A DNA stretch of 64,000 nt from Peredibacter sp045999315 (GCF_045999315.1 NZ_CP174607.1:2294001-2358000), one strand, 5' to 3'; numbered from the stretch's first letter, positions 25,084 to 34,855 are shown. Notes: generated by a model not told the origin, from the letters alone. A program made the numbers and translations.

Positions 25084-25221
25084 TTATTTCGTATCAGGTG
25101 TGTCCTGTGGACCTGAAGAACGTTTTACTCCTCCAGCTCCGCCAGATTGTCCACTTCCTGTTCCGACTGATTTATTACTATCTTTAGTTGGTTTAGTTTT
25201 TTGATCTTTAGCATTATTCAT
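25084..25221 (-). CDS. 45-residue polar, disordered protein
   Basis: A small Lys/Ser/Gly-rich protein with no hydrophobic core (KTKPTKDSNKSVGTGSGQSG in the centre). ATG 25221 has AAGGAAG upstream; the frame extends further 5' but that extension covers the divergent gene's promoter and has no site. Its stop is 13 bases before the CBS-protein start. Probably a stress-related disordered protein; no family recognised. Confidence 0.6.
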   Translation of the reverse strand: MNNAKDQKTKPTKDSNKSVGTGSGQSGGAGGVKRSSGPQDTPDTK

Positions 25222-25365
25222 AATGATCTTCCTTGTTAATTGGCCTTCATTTAATAGTGCAATCAAGATGCCATGAAAGTAATTTACGTTTTTTCTTCGC
25301 GCATGACTCACGAAGAGCTTCTTTCTAAAATTCTTCTTAGAACAGAGTGAACAGGAGGTTCTCAC

Positions 25366-25833
25366 ATGCCCGGCAAACATCGCGATAATTCCACACGTTT
25401 AAATCTTGAACGAAACCTTGGTGTAAGCAGTCGATTTGCACCTAATGATGATTACAGTCTTTGGAGAAGAGATTTAGATCGGCAGGGTGCCGGTCGAAAC
25501 GGTAGACCAATTGTTGATCTTCAGCTTGAACAAGAAGTCGACAGAGCAGGAATGATTCATCAAAGAAAACCCATTCATAAAGAAAGTGGCGCCGACCACT
25601 ACGGGAAAGGGCCCAGAGGATATAAACGCTCTGATGAAAGAATTAAAGAAGAAGTCAGTGAAGCACTTTACTTAAGCCGGGACATTGATGCTTCTAATAT
25701 TGAAGTTTTCGTAAGTGACGGCCTGGTAATTTTACGAGGAGAAGTGGAGAGTCGCCCCATTAAGCGACTAACGGAAGAAATTATCGAGAACATTTCCGGT
25801 GTCGTTGACGTTAGAAACGAATTGACCTTCTAG
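25366..25833 (+). CDS. BON-domain protein
   Basis: A 155-residue protein without signal peptide. The first 95 residues are polar, Arg/Asp/Gly-rich and probably disordered; residues about 90-155 form a BON domain (RSDERIKEEVSEALYLSRDIDASNIEVFVSDGLVILRGEVESRPIKRLTEEIIENISGVVDVRNEL in outline). BON domains bind phospholipid or other envelope ligands and appear in OsmY-type stress proteins. ATG 25366 follows AGGAGG. It heads a run of four same-strand genes. Confidence 0.88.
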   Translation: MPGKHRDNSTRLNLERNLGVSSRFAPNDDYSLWRRDLDRQGAGRNGRPIVDLQLEQEVDRAGMIHQRKPIHKESGADHYGKGPRGYKRSDERIKEEVSEALYLSRDIDASNIEVFVSDGLVILRGEVESRPIKRLTEEIIENISGVVDVRNELTF

Positions 25834-25843
25834 TTGGGTATTT

Positions 25844-26506
25844 ATGAGAGAAGAAATTTTAATTGATTATCAAAATATAAGACTGCATGGTCATGTCGAT
25901 TACGAAGAGGATTCCAAAGCGTGGGTCATTTTTGCTCATGGAAGTGGAAGCTCTCGTCACAGTTCCCGAAATAATTGGGTGGCCGGTCAGTTGAATAAGA
26001 AGGGCATTGCGACCATGTTGTTTGATCTTCTTACTGAGGAAGAGGACCTTGTTTATGAAAACAGGTTTGATCTTCCCTTATTGGCCGAAAGACTATTGAT
26101 TGCCACTGAATGGCTCATGAAAAAATCTTTCTATCGTGATCAACCAATCGCTTATTTTGGCGCCAGTACAGGTGCCGGTGCGGCCCTCATTGCGGCCGCC
26201 AATGGTTCTTCATCAATTCCCTTGTTTACGGTAATAAGTCGAGGAGGAAGGCCCGATCTGGCACGGGAAGAAAATCTTAAAAAAATATCGTTACCAGTTT
26301 TACTCATTGTTGGAGATTTAGATTTTCAGGTCATCACTCTTAACAAAATGGCCCATGATCATCTTTCCAACTCAAAGCTTGTTCTGGTATCCGGGGCCAC
26401 TCATCTATTTGAAGAGCCCGGGACCCTGGATCAAGTTGTAAAGCTTGCCAATGAATGGCTTGAAGCTCACCTACCTATGAGGAGCAGTGATGGACTATTT
26501 ATTTGA
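25844..26506 (+). CDS. Alpha/beta hydrolase (dienelactone-hydrolase-like)
   Basis: A 220-residue cytoplasmic hydrolase. Visible: VIFAHGSGSSRHSSRNNWVAGQLN (oxyanion region), nucleophile Ser in YFGASTGAGAAL, Asp in IVGDLDFQVI, and His in SGATHLFEEPGT. This family is regularly found beside a phosphoribosyltransferase and an erythromycin-esterase-family gene, as here. It starts ten bases after the BON gene and its last 17 bases overlap the next gene, so it is co-transcribed. Confidence 0.9.
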   Translation: MREEILIDYQNIRLHGHVDYEEDSKAWVIFAHGSGSSRHSSRNNWVAGQLNKKGIATMLFDLLTEEEDLVYENRFDLPLLAERLLIATEWLMKKSFYRDQPIAYFGASTGAGAALIAAANGSSSIPLFTVISRGGRPDLAREENLKKISLPVLLIVGDLDFQVITLNKMAHDHLSNSKLVLVSGATHLFEEPGTLDQVVKLANEWLEAHLPMRSSDGLFI

Positions 26507-27128
26507 GGATCGAAAAGATGCGGGGGAGAAACTTTTTTCTTACCTTAAGAATTTTAATCTAAAAAATCCCATTGTTCTTGCTCTTCCCAGAGGAGGAGTG
26601 GTGGTGGGTGCCGAGGTCGCGCAAGATCTACAGGCCCCATTTGATGTGGTGATTGCCAGAAAAATCGGGGCACCCGGACATCCTGAATTTGGAATTGGTG
26701 CCATCTCAGAAGACGAAATACCTGTTTTTAACAAGGAGGCCTCTCAATATTTTAGACCGGATGAACCCCTTGTAAAACAAACTATAGACGAAGAAATTGA
26801 AGAACTTCATCGCAGAATTGAGCTTTACCGGCACGGGAAAGATCTACCGGACCTATCAAATAGAACAGTGATCGTCGTTGATGATGGTCTCGCCACTGGA
26901 GTAACGGCCGCTGCTGCAGGAAAATTTTTGCGAAATCAAAAACCGGCCGAGCTCATTCTCGCTGTCCCTGTCGGCCCAACTCAAATTTCACAAGATGTTC
27001 TGACAAGTTATGACCAAGTTATTTGTCTGCACTCCCTTTCTGATTTAAGGGCAGTGGGTCTTTGGTATGACAAATTCGATCAGACAGAAGATGAAGAAGT
27101 TTTACAAATTCTTAAACGATTTCACTAA
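26490..27128 (+). CDS. Phosphoribosyltransferase-domain protein
   Basis: A 212-residue type I phosphoribosyltransferase-fold protein. The PRPP motif reads VIVVDDGLATGVTAAAA, and the flexible-loop region RGGVVVGAEVAQDL and FDVVIARKIGAPGHPEFGIGAI are typical of the subgroup associated with dienelactone hydrolases. The substrate base is not known and salvage activity has not been demonstrated for the group. ATG 26490 is five bases after GGAG and overlaps the hydrolase gene; the next gene starts nine bases after its stop. Confidence 0.92.
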   Translation: MDYLFEDRKDAGEKLFSYLKNFNLKNPIVLALPRGGVVVGAEVAQDLQAPFDVVIARKIGAPGHPEFGIGAISEDEIPVFNKEASQYFRPDEPLVKQTIDEEIEELHRRIELYRHGKDLPDLSNRTVIVVDDGLATGVTAAAAGKFLRNQKPAELILAVPVGPTQISQDVLTSYDQVICLHSLSDLRAVGLWYDKFDQTEDEEVLQILKRFH

Positions 27129-27137
27129 GAGGTAGCG

Positions 27138-28435
27138 ATGGATTATGGCCATTTACAGGATGAAGTTTTGGCAATTGGTTGTCCCTTCAAAGACATAGAT
27201 GACATAAGTCAGTTAATAGACAAAATCAAAAACAAAAAGATAGTTATGTTGGGTGAGTCCAGTCATGGAACTAAGGAGTTTATGAATGGAGAAGGTACAT
27301 ATCATATGAACTCATTACAAAACACGGCTTTAATTTTATTGCAGTAGAGGGCGATTGGCCCGCATGTGAAAGAATCAATAGATTCATTCAAGAAGGGGCC
27401 AGTATTGATGCTCTTACGGCCATGAACGCATTTTCTAGATGGCCCACATGGATGTGGGCGAATACTGATATTTTGAATTTAATGGATGATCTTAAAGATT
27501 GGAATGAACATTCTGAAGAGTCGGTCGGTTTTCATGGTCTGGATGTGTATTCCCTCTATGAATCTCTGGATGAAGTGCAAACACTTTTAAAAGAGATAGA
27601 TCCGTATCTTGCTGCTGAAGTTAAAGAGTTCTATTCCTGTTTTGGCCCTTATAGACATGATGAGAAGGCCTATGCACGTTCCCTCACACATAAGAATGAA
27701 GGCTGTAAACGTGAAGTCTCAAAGGCCCTACAAAAAATCCTTGAAAAGAAATTGTCTGATGGTGGAAAGGTCATGAATGTGGTTCAGAATGCTCGTATCA
27801 TCCAGAATGCTGAACACTACTATCACGTCATGATGTCGATGGAAGACGACTCATGGAACGTCAGAGATCGTCATATGACGGAGACACTAGACATGTTATT
27901 GAAGCACTATGGGAATCAATCGAAGGCCATTGTGTGGGCACATAATACTCACATAGGTGATTTTAGGGCCACCGATATGGCCAATTACGGTCAGGTCAAT
28001 ATTGGAGGACTGGCCCGCATGAAGCATGGGGAAGAAAATGTGGCCTTGGTTGGTTTCACAACTTACCAAGGTGAGGTCATTGCTTCCCACGCATGGGACG
28101 GCCCAATTGAGGTCATGACTGTTCCGGAAGGGAAGTCACATAGTTTGGAGAAGGTCCTTCATGATTGTGTTGAGCAGATGGGACATCATAATTTTTATCT
28201 CGATTTTGATGGGCTTGACCCACTGACCGAGTTTTATGATTTTATCGGTCATCGAGCGATAGGAGTGGTCTACCATCCTCATCAAGAGCGAAGAGGTAAC
28301 TATGTTCCAACCATTCCGGGAAAGAGATACGATGCCTTGGTGTTTTTTGATAAGACACAGGCATTGACTCCGTTGAATGTTAAGTTTCAAAAAGAAAAAA
28401 TGCCTGAAACTTATCCATATGGAAGTCGATTGTGA
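27138..28435 (+). pseudogene. Erythromycin-esterase-family gene with a one-base frameshift
   Basis: The family N-terminus (KKIVMLGESSHGTKEF) is in the frame starting at ATG 27138, and the rest (YEWRRYISYELITKHG, IAVEGDWPACERINRF, then the full C-terminal domain) is in the frame starting at 27281. The break is at 27279-27284: GAG TTT ATG here would be GAG TTT TAT GAA with one extra T. Corrected, the product is about 433 residues and keeps the Glu and His residues expected of the family. Both halves are otherwise undamaged, so this is either a recent mutation or a sequencing error. The family is a hydrolase group; only some members act on macrolides. Confidence 0.85.
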
Positions 28436-28514
28436 ACAAGGTGTGGCCGGGCCTATATTCCGGCTTACTCACTTTCAAAACACGACTTATGGTTTAAATA
28501 TCGTGGCTGATTAA

Positions 28515-28540
28515 CGGGCAACTTTTTGAAAAGTTGCCCG
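28515..28540. terminator. Strong hairpin between convergent genes
   Basis: An 11-bp stem CGGGCAACTTT/AAAGTTGCCCG with a four-base loop in the 118-base gap between convergent genes. No T tract follows on either strand, so it may act as a weak or factor-assisted bidirectional terminator or as an mRNA 3'-end stabiliser. Confidence 0.6.
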
Positions 28541-28553
28541 CTCAGGAAGATGA

Positions 28554-30167
28554 TTAAGATAATTGAAGAGAGATTGTTTTCGCTTTGTCTAAGCGGAAGC
28601 TTTCTGGGCTTGCGGCCTCAAATGCATGTTTCCAGTTCGAAGGGATTTCACCTTTAAGGTAAGAACCTTCTTCCACCCATGGAATCATGTCCGAGAGTGG
28701 ACGAACATCCAATTGAGAAACACGACGACGGAGGTGATGTGGAGTAAGATCGTGATGATCTGATACACCCATTGCTCCTAGAATTTCAGCAACGCCTTTG
28801 ATCGTTTGCTCGTGGAAGTTTTTCACGCGCTTTCTCTTGTTCGTTACTACCAGACCACCAACCAGGTGAGGATCTTGAGTCGCGACACCTGTAGGGCAAT
28901 CGTTGGTGTTACAACGAAGAGCTTGAATACAACCCAATGAAAGCATAAACGGTCTAGCGGCGTAACAAACGTCCACTCCCATAGAAAGAAGACGAATGAT
29001 TCCGAATGCCGATGTTAATTTACCCGAGGCCAATACTTTAATGTCTTTTTTAAGATTAAGACCACGGAGAGTATTTACCACGAAAAGAATGGCGTCCTGT
29101 CCTGGCATACCAACTGAGTTAGAGAACTCTAACGGAGCAGCACCTGTTCCACCTTCAGAACCGTCGATTGAAATGTAGTCGGGTGTAATACCTGTTTCAA
29201 GCATGGCCTTACAGAAGGCAAAGAACTCAGATTCTCGTCCAATACTTAATTTAATCCCAACTGGTTTCCCACCTGAGAAATCACGAAGCTTCTGGATGAA
29301 CAAACAAAGTTCTTTCGGAGTTGTGAAGGCCGAGTGACCAGGAGGAGAAATAACGTCTTTCCCCATCGGCACACTACGAATCTTAGAAATTTCTGGAGTC
29401 AGCTTTTCTTTTGGAAGAATACCACCGTGACCGGGCTTAGCACCTTGAGAGAGTTTTATCTCAATCATCTTCACGCGATCATCAGATGCTCTTTCCGCAA
29501 ATAGTGACGGATTAAAGTTACCTTGATCATCACGACAACCGAAATAACCAGTTCCGATTTGCCAGATGAGATCTCCACCATTTTCCAAGTGATAAGGGGA
29601 AATACCACCTTCACCAGTGTTATGAGCGAAGGCACCATCTTTGGCACCACCATTAAGAGCAAGAACCGCGTTCTTACTAAGTGAACCGTAACTCATGGCC
29701 GAGATGTTGAAGATTGAAGCAAGGTATGGCTTCTTACAATCTTTTCCACCAATGGAAACTCTTAGGCTCTTCGGATCAACATGAACGGGAGACATTGAGT
29801 GAGGCACGTATTCATAGCCTTCCTCATAAACGTTTCTTTGTGTTCCGAATGGAATCGTATCAGTAACTTTTTTAGAACGTTGATAAACAACTGAACGTTC
29901 TTCGCGTGAGAACGGTGTTCCATCCGTATTTGATTCAATGAAATACTGATTAATTTCCGGACGAATCATCTCCAGCAAGTAGCGCATGTGACCAATCACT
30001 GGAAAGTTTCTGCGAATTGAATGCTTAGTCTGCTTCATATCAATGATCCCGATCACGAAGAGCGGGACTGTGAGCAGGCAGAGTAGTAAAAGGTATGGTG
30101 AAATAAAGAATGTAATGGCGTGAAACATTAATGCCAGCGCCGAGGCATACCAAAATAAACTACGCAT
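28554..30167 (-). CDS. FMN-binding glutamate-synthase-family protein, membrane-anchored
   Basis: A 537-residue protein with two N-terminal membrane spans (about residues 3-45) followed by the FMN-binding beta/alpha barrel of glutamate synthase: ISAMSYGSLSKNAVLALNGGA, NTGEGGISPYH, IEIKLSQGAKPGHGG, ISIDGSEGGTGAAP, and the Cys cluster region CIQALRCNTNDCPTGVATQDP for a 3Fe-4S cluster. Unlike GltB it has no glutaminase domain, matching the YerD-type stand-alone family; the physiological reaction is uncertain. ATG 30167 follows AAGGA. Confidence 0.93.
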   Translation of the reverse strand: MRSLFWYASALALMFHAITFFISPYLLLLCLLTVPLFVIGIIDMKQTKHSIRRNFPVIGHMRYLLEMIRPEINQYFIESNTDGTPFSREERSVVYQRSKKVTDTIPFGTQRNVYEEGYEYVPHSMSPVHVDPKSLRVSIGGKDCKKPYLASIFNISAMSYGSLSKNAVLALNGGAKDGAFAHNTGEGGISPYHLENGGDLIWQIGTGYFGCRDDQGNFNPSLFAERASDDRVKMIEIKLSQGAKPGHGGILPKEKLTPEISKIRSVPMGKDVISPPGHSAFTTPKELCLFIQKLRDFSGGKPVGIKLSIGRESEFFAFCKAMLETGITPDYISIDGSEGGTGAAPLEFSNSVGMPGQDAILFVVNTLRGLNLKKDIKVLASGKLTSAFGIIRLLSMGVDVCYAARPFMLSLGCIQALRCNTNDCPTGVATQDPHLVGGLVVTNKRKRVKNFHEQTIKGVAEILGAMGVSDHHDLTPHHLRRRVSQLDVRPLSDMIPWVEEGSYLKGEIPSNWKHAFEAASPESFRLDKAKTISLQLS

Positions 30168-30347
30168 ATCAGATCCTTGTTAGGGCCCCTATTCTAGTCA
30201 TTATGTTTCAGAGCGTGAAGTATGAAAAATTTGAATATATTAAAGCTCAACTATTTTTGATTAAACTTTATGGTTTTCTTAACTAATGGGTCATGACTAG
30301 TTTCTATTTACCTAGATAATTCACATAGATAAACAATGAGGTGAATT

Positions 30348-31898
30348 ATGATCTCGTGGTGGAATGAGTTTATTTCGGACAAAGTGAATTGCATTCAAAA
30401 CAAGGACATGGCCACTCTGGTTCAGGAGGCCCTGAAAAACCAGGAAGGGGAATTGAGCGCCGATGGCTCTTTGGTAGTGAAAACCGGCACTTTCACCGGT
30501 CGGGCGGCCGATGACAAATACGTGGTCCGGGACAATTACACAGAGTCTCGAATTCATTGGGAAGGGGTCAAGCCCATGAAGGCGGATGCCTTCGAGAAAC
30601 TTAAAAACGAATTTATCAAAGATTTCAACAGTAAACCCCGCTCTCTTTACATGATGGAGCGAAGTGTGGGGGCGGATGAAAATTACTCGCTTGGGGTGAG
30701 GTTAATTACGACCCATGCGACTCACGCTTTGTTTGCTCGTCACATGTTCCGGGACTCTTTAAAGAACCCTGAAATGGGATTTTTCACCATATTTCATAAC
30801 CCGAATATTGTGCTGGAGCCAAAAACATTTGGTCTTAGGGGCCCGACTGTTATTGCCATTAATTTTGAGCGGGGTGAAATCCTGATTGGAGGGACTGCTT
30901 ATGCAGGCGAAGTGAAAAAGGCCATCTTTTCGGTGATGAATGTTCTTTTGCCTGATCGAGGCGTTTTGCCGATGCACGCCGGCTCCAATATTGATGAAAA
31001 CAATAAGGTCACTGTGTTTTTCGGTTTATCCGGAACGGGAAAGACCACATTATCAACGGATGAGGGGAAATATCTCATCGGAGATGATGAGCATGGTATT
31101 TCTCCTGCGGGAATTTTTAATATCGAAGGTGGGTGTTACGCCAAAACCTATAATTTAACCGAGAAAGGGGAGCCCCAGGTTTTCCATGCGGTCAATCGGT
31201 TTGGGGCCATTCTTGAGAACGTTGTTTTAGATGAGGAACGAAATCCTATCTTCGATGACAAATCCATCACCGAAAATGGAAGAGGCTCATACCCGCTAAG
31301 CTTTATCAGTGATGCTTCAACCACGGGACTAGGGCCTTTCCCTTCGAATATTTTCTTTCTGAGTGCCGATGCAATGGGTGTATTACCGGCCATCGCTAAA
31401 CTAGATAGTGAGCAGGCCATGTATTATTTTCTCTCGGGGTATACGGCAAAACTCGCTGGTACAGAAATTGGTTTGGCCGGTATTAAAGCGGCCTTTTCTC
31501 ATTGCTTTGGTGCTCCTTTTATGATGAGGCACCCGCAGCACTATGCTGAACTTCTCAAAAAATATTTGGACTCAAATAAGGTCAATGTCTGGCTGGTGAA
31601 CACTGGTTGGTATGGTGGGCCTTATGGGGAAGGTAAGCGGTACAATCTCTCAACCACGAGAGGAATTATTCGTGGAATTCAAAATGGATTACCGGCCTCA
31701 ACCAAGTTTACTCGTGAAGCGGCCTTCGGACTGAGCATTCCTGATTCGATTCCTGGGGTAGATAGTAAATATCTTAATGCTCGGGCCTTATGGAATGAAG
31801 GTCGTAAATACGACGATACGGCCGAAAAACTTAAACAGCTCTTCTCAGATAATTACAAAAAGATATCTCCAGAGTCGGCCATCGAATATCAAATTTGA
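30348..31898 (+). CDS. pckA: ATP-dependent phosphoenolpyruvate carboxykinase
   Basis: A 516-residue PckA that converts oxaloacetate and ATP to phosphoenolpyruvate, CO2 and ADP, the entry step of gluconeogenesis. Visible: TGRAADDKYVV, the substrate Arg region GVRLITTHATHALFARHMF, kinase-1a GLSGTGKTTLS, kinase-2 IGDDEHG, and VWLVNTGWYGGPYGEGKRYNL. ATG 30348 follows GAGG. It is monocistronic with a 180-base upstream region. Growth on amino acids and acetate, as expected for a protein-eating bacterium, would depend on it. Confidence 0.97.
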   Translation: MISWWNEFISDKVNCIQNKDMATLVQEALKNQEGELSADGSLVVKTGTFTGRAADDKYVVRDNYTESRIHWEGVKPMKADAFEKLKNEFIKDFNSKPRSLYMMERSVGADENYSLGVRLITTHATHALFARHMFRDSLKNPEMGFFTIFHNPNIVLEPKTFGLRGPTVIAINFERGEILIGGTAYAGEVKKAIFSVMNVLLPDRGVLPMHAGSNIDENNKVTVFFGLSGTGKTTLSTDEGKYLIGDDEHGISPAGIFNIEGGCYAKTYNLTEKGEPQVFHAVNRFGAILENVVLDEERNPIFDDKSITENGRGSYPLSFISDASTTGLGPFPSNIFFLSADAMGVLPAIAKLDSEQAMYYFLSGYTAKLAGTEIGLAGIKAAFSHCFGAPFMMRHPQHYAELLKKYLDSNKVNVWLVNTGWYGGPYGEGKRYNLSTTRGIIRGIQNGLPASTKFTREAAFGLSIPDSIPGVDSKYLNARALWNEGRKYDDTAEKLKQLFSDNYKKISPESAIEYQI

Positions 31899-31932
31899 GA
31901 TTTGACTGAGATTTGGTAGGATTCAATGAATC

Positions 31933-32526
31933 ATGCCAAGTCTCAAGTCTATTCATCAAAAACTTCAAAAGTGTCGCGCTTGTCCCAATATGTGCGGAAC
32001 TCCCGTGCATGGGAAGGCGAACATGACTGACATTATGTTGATTGGCCAAGCTCCGGGTCCCCATGAAGCGGATCGCGGTAGACCTTTTGCTTATACCGCA
32101 GGGAAAACTCTTTTTGGTTGGTTCAATTCTGTGACAGGTTTGGAAGAGGAAGAACTTCGTGAACGCATTTATTTTGCGGCCGTGGCGAGATGCTTTCCGG
32201 GAAAAGCGAGTAGTGGTGGAGATAGAGAACCATCTCCAGTTGAAATTGAAAATTGTCGTGTGTACTTAGAGGCCGAAGTTCAAATTTTAAAACCGAAACT
32301 CATTATTGCTGTCGGAAAACTTGCCATCAGTGAAGTCTTAGGGATCAAGAAATCTACCAAGCTCAATGATCTAATAGGAAAGAAATTTGAAGTCGAGTAT
32401 CACGGGCAAAAGGTGGTCGTTGTTCCTCTGCCGCATCCGAGTGGAGTCTCTACCTGGCACAAAACTGCACCAGGTAAAGATCTATTAAAAAATGCGCTTA
32501 AATTACTTCGCAACCATTGGGATTAA
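31933..32526 (+). CDS. Fe-S uracil-DNA glycosylase superfamily protein
   Basis: A 197-residue UDG-superfamily protein. Cys14, Cys17, Cys87 and Cys108 match the four ligands of the 4Fe-4S cluster in family 4/5 enzymes. Motif A is IGQAPGPHEADRGRPF (Gln replaces the Glu of the family 4 GEAPG) and motif B is PLPHPSGVSTW. It removes uracil or other deaminated bases from DNA. The altered motif A leaves exact family and base specificity open. Its last 24 bases overlap the convergent exported-protein gene. Confidence 0.9.
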   Translation: MPSLKSIHQKLQKCRACPNMCGTPVHGKANMTDIMLIGQAPGPHEADRGRPFAYTAGKTLFGWFNSVTGLEEEELRERIYFAAVARCFPGKASSGGDREPSPVEIENCRVYLEAEVQILKPKLIIAVGKLAISEVLGIKKSTKLNDLIGKKFEVEYHGQKVVVVPLPHPSGVSTWHKTAPGKDLLKNALKLLRNHWD

Positions 32527-33666
32527 ATTCTCATCAAGGCCCAGCTTGATTTTGAACTCAATGACCTGAGCTTCTTTACCCATCTTAAATGTCCCAAGTT
32601 CTTTCTCTTCCTTCTTGTAATAATGGACAAAAGACAATGTGGCATCTTTACATTGACGTGTCTTTTTTGAGAGAGCTGGAACTGGAATTCGAATGGTCGT
32701 TTCTCCAAAGCGAGTCCAAAAGTCAAACCATCCCACTCCAATGTCGGTTTGTGTGTTTTCGTAAGAATCTAAAATTTCAATTTTAGTTTGAAAGAGGCAA
32801 TCCTGGTTCTGAGTTTTGATTCCAGTTTGGACATATCCTTTACCGTTATCCAATGTGTGCTTTCTATCAATTCGCCCTTCTTGGTCAAAAGAGGCATGGA
32901 TATGCTCAGACCCTAATTGGAATAGATCTTCATCAAAACTCTTGTATGAATAAAGGTAGAATCTTTGATCATACTTATTCACCCAAAGTGTGCTGATGTA
33001 ATCATTCGTTTGGTTAAATTCTACATAATCTCTAAAAGTAAACTCTTCGATTGACCCTGAAGTCATGATCTGATGGAGATATCTTGTAGGAATAGAATCT
33101 GGTAGTCTCGAATTATGTTTAAGATGAAGTTTATATAATACTTCATGTAGGACAATCCCTCTGAAATCATCTTCTGAAAGTGATTTTAAAATTTCACCTT
33201 GGATAAGATACTTTGGATCTTCCGGGAAACGGGCCTTAAACTGAATAACTAGTTGCTCAATCCCACAGCTTCTTGGAACGATGACGTGTTGTGAATCTGG
33301 GATATCAGTCAGGGCAGAGTTAGTATAAATATAGCCAGGACGCGTTTGCGGAACATTCGCACGAAATTCTTCCATCGATTGAAGCAGGGCCATTGCTTCC
33401 GGCCCGAACTCTTTAAATTCTTCAGCATTAATACTCATCAACTGTTTTGCTAAAGCTCTAAAGTATTCTGCATGAGAAAGCGATTTTTCGAAGTAGTGAG
33501 GAATCTGCCGATAGGTGCGGCCCTCATAATAATCCAGAAGCTCTGTTTTATGAATAATGCCTTGTGAGTTTCGGCAAACAATGGCGTCACCACCGTTACC
33601 TTTTTCATTACCGGCAAATAAATTGAAAGAGCTGACTAAAGCTAAAAATATAATAAATTGTTTCAT
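32503..33666 (-). CDS. Exported protein with GNGGDA motif (locus B, intact paralog)
   Basis: A 387-residue exported protein. After the signal peptide (residues 1-18) comes GNGGDAIVCRN at 23-33, a motif common among exported Bdellovibrio-type proteins. Residues 170-181 read GIVLHEVLYKLH, an HE pair after a hydrophobic strand, similar to the exported protein of locus A. It is a paralog of the gene just upstream (LLDYYEGRTYRQIPHYF here, HLDYYEGRVNRGIPHVF there). One base separates its start from the stop of that gene. Function unknown; not a member of any peptidase family I can name. Confidence 0.82.
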   Translation of the reverse strand: MKQFIIFLALVSSFNLFAGNEKGNGGDAIVCRNSQGIIHKTELLDYYEGRTYRQIPHYFEKSLSHAEYFRALAKQLMSINAEEFKEFGPEAMALLQSMEEFRANVPQTRPGYIYTNSALTDIPDSQHVIVPRSCGIEQLVIQFKARFPEDPKYLIQGEILKSLSEDDFRGIVLHEVLYKLHLKHNSRLPDSIPTRYLHQIMTSGSIEEFTFRDYVEFNQTNDYISTLWVNKYDQRFYLYSYKSFDEDLFQLGSEHIHASFDQEGRIDRKHTLDNGKGYVQTGIKTQNQDCLFQTKIEILDSYENTQTDIGVGWFDFWTRFGETTIRIPVPALSKKTRQCKDATLSFVHYYKKEEKELGTFKMGKEAQVIEFKIKLGLDENLIPMVAK

Positions 33667-33667
33667 G

Positions 33668-34855
33668 TTATTTAATCTCCCAAACGTCCCATCTGTTTTC
33701 TTTGTTTAGACCAAATTGAAGGGTCTTAGTCAGATTCACAGATTTCATGCCAACATAAATTTTTTCAAAAGAGTATCTGGTTGAGACTTGGTCCACCCAT
33801 CCCCCTCGACTTAAATGATTGTATGTCCCTAGATCTAAATCTAAGTAGTCTAGCGAATTTTTAGAAAGCCCCATTCCCGGAGGGACAACTTGTCCTGGGA
33901 CATAGAGGGTTACTTTTATTTTTTGAGGCTTAAGCTTCAACTGTTTCATTTGTTGAGAATCGTTAGAATCGATATCGTATTTTGTAACGGTCCCATCTTC
34001 CTGTGTGATGGTAATCACCGCACCTCGAGGCATAACAGTATTTGTGGCAAAAATGCCGTATTTTTTTTCTCTTCCTGTGAGGCACCACTGCAAAGGAGGA
34101 GTGGCCTCTGGATAGGCGAGAGTCTTCTCTCGATCGATGTTTCCATTTTGATCTAAAACATAATAGACATAAAAGTAGTCACCATTTGGCAGTTTCTTAA
34201 GGAGTCTCCAATCATAGGGGCCCGCCGCTTGTAAATAATTTCGGCTGAATTGTACAATATGATCAAAGTTAAGATCATGAACTGAAACCATTGTAAGTTT
34301 CTGGTGATAATAGCGAAGAAGATCAGGATCAAGTGAAGAGTTTTTCCAAATAAGTGCATTAAGAATCATTCCGCGAATACCGTCTTCATCCATTGCTTCA
34401 ACAATTTCTTTTTGGATCACAAATTCAGGGTCTCCTGCCAAGGCTGGCTCTTGGAGAATGAAGGCCTGCTCAACCTCACATCCTTTTACCGGAGCAACAT
34501 TGGAATAATCAGGAGAGTTGATGAGTTTTTCATTGGTAAAAATGAAGCCCTTGATTCTGGTGCTTCCAGTTGCTCTAAATTCGGTGACACCCTTAGAAAT
34601 TCTCAAAGCAAGATCTAAGAATTTCTTTTGATCAAAGATAACTGACATCTTTTCGGCCAGAATTGTGAAGTATTCGACCTGCGAGAGCTCGCTGTCAAAG
34701 ACATGAGGGATTCCACGATTCACTCGACCCTCATAATAATCTAAGTGCTCAGTCGAAGTAATTTTACCTTTTGAATCACGACAAACAACAACATCTCGTG
34801 CTTGTGATTCAAAGCTCAGAATGATCATCGCTACAAATAAAAGTTTAAGTTTCAT
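33668..34855 (-). CDS. Exported protein, diverged paralog without the HE pair (locus B)
   Basis: A 395-residue exported protein, signal peptide about residues 1-19. It aligns with its downstream neighbour over the first 180 residues but lacks GNGGDA, and the HE pair is replaced by Asn166-Ala167 (RGMILNALIW). The C-terminal half is beta-rich and poorly conserved. ATG 34855 follows AAAGGA and begins nine bases after the TIGR02147 regulator stop. A non-catalytic partner or decoy of the intact paralog is a plausible reading. Confidence 0.8.
   Translation of the reverse strand: MKLKLLFVAMIILSFESQARDVVVCRDSKGKITSTEHLDYYEGRVNRGIPHVFDSELSQVEYFTILAEKMSVIFDQKKFLDLALRISKGVTEFRATGSTRIKGFIFTNEKLINSPDYSNVAPVKGCEVEQAFILQEPALAGDPEFVIQKEIVEAMDEDGIRGMILNALIWKNSSLDPDLLRYYHQKLTMVSVHDLNFDHIVQFSRNYLQAAGPYDWRLLKKLPNGDYFYVYYVLDQNGNIDREKTLAYPEATPPLQWCLTGREKKYGIFATNTVMPRGAVITITQEDGTVTKYDIDSNDSQQMKQLKLKPQKIKVTLYVPGQVVPPGMGLSKNSLDYLDLDLGTYNHLSRGGWVDQVSTRYSFEKIYVGMKSVNLTKTLQFGLNKENRWDVWEIK

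Noticed and set aside
25222..25380. Longer version of the 45-residue polar protein
   Set aside because: The extension overlaps the promoter and start of the divergent BON gene, has no ribosome site, and is of different composition.
27276..27290. Programmed -1 frameshifting in the erythromycin-esterase-family gene
   Set aside because: GAG TTT ATG is not a slippery heptamer and no stimulatory stem-loop follows; a one-base deletion explains it.
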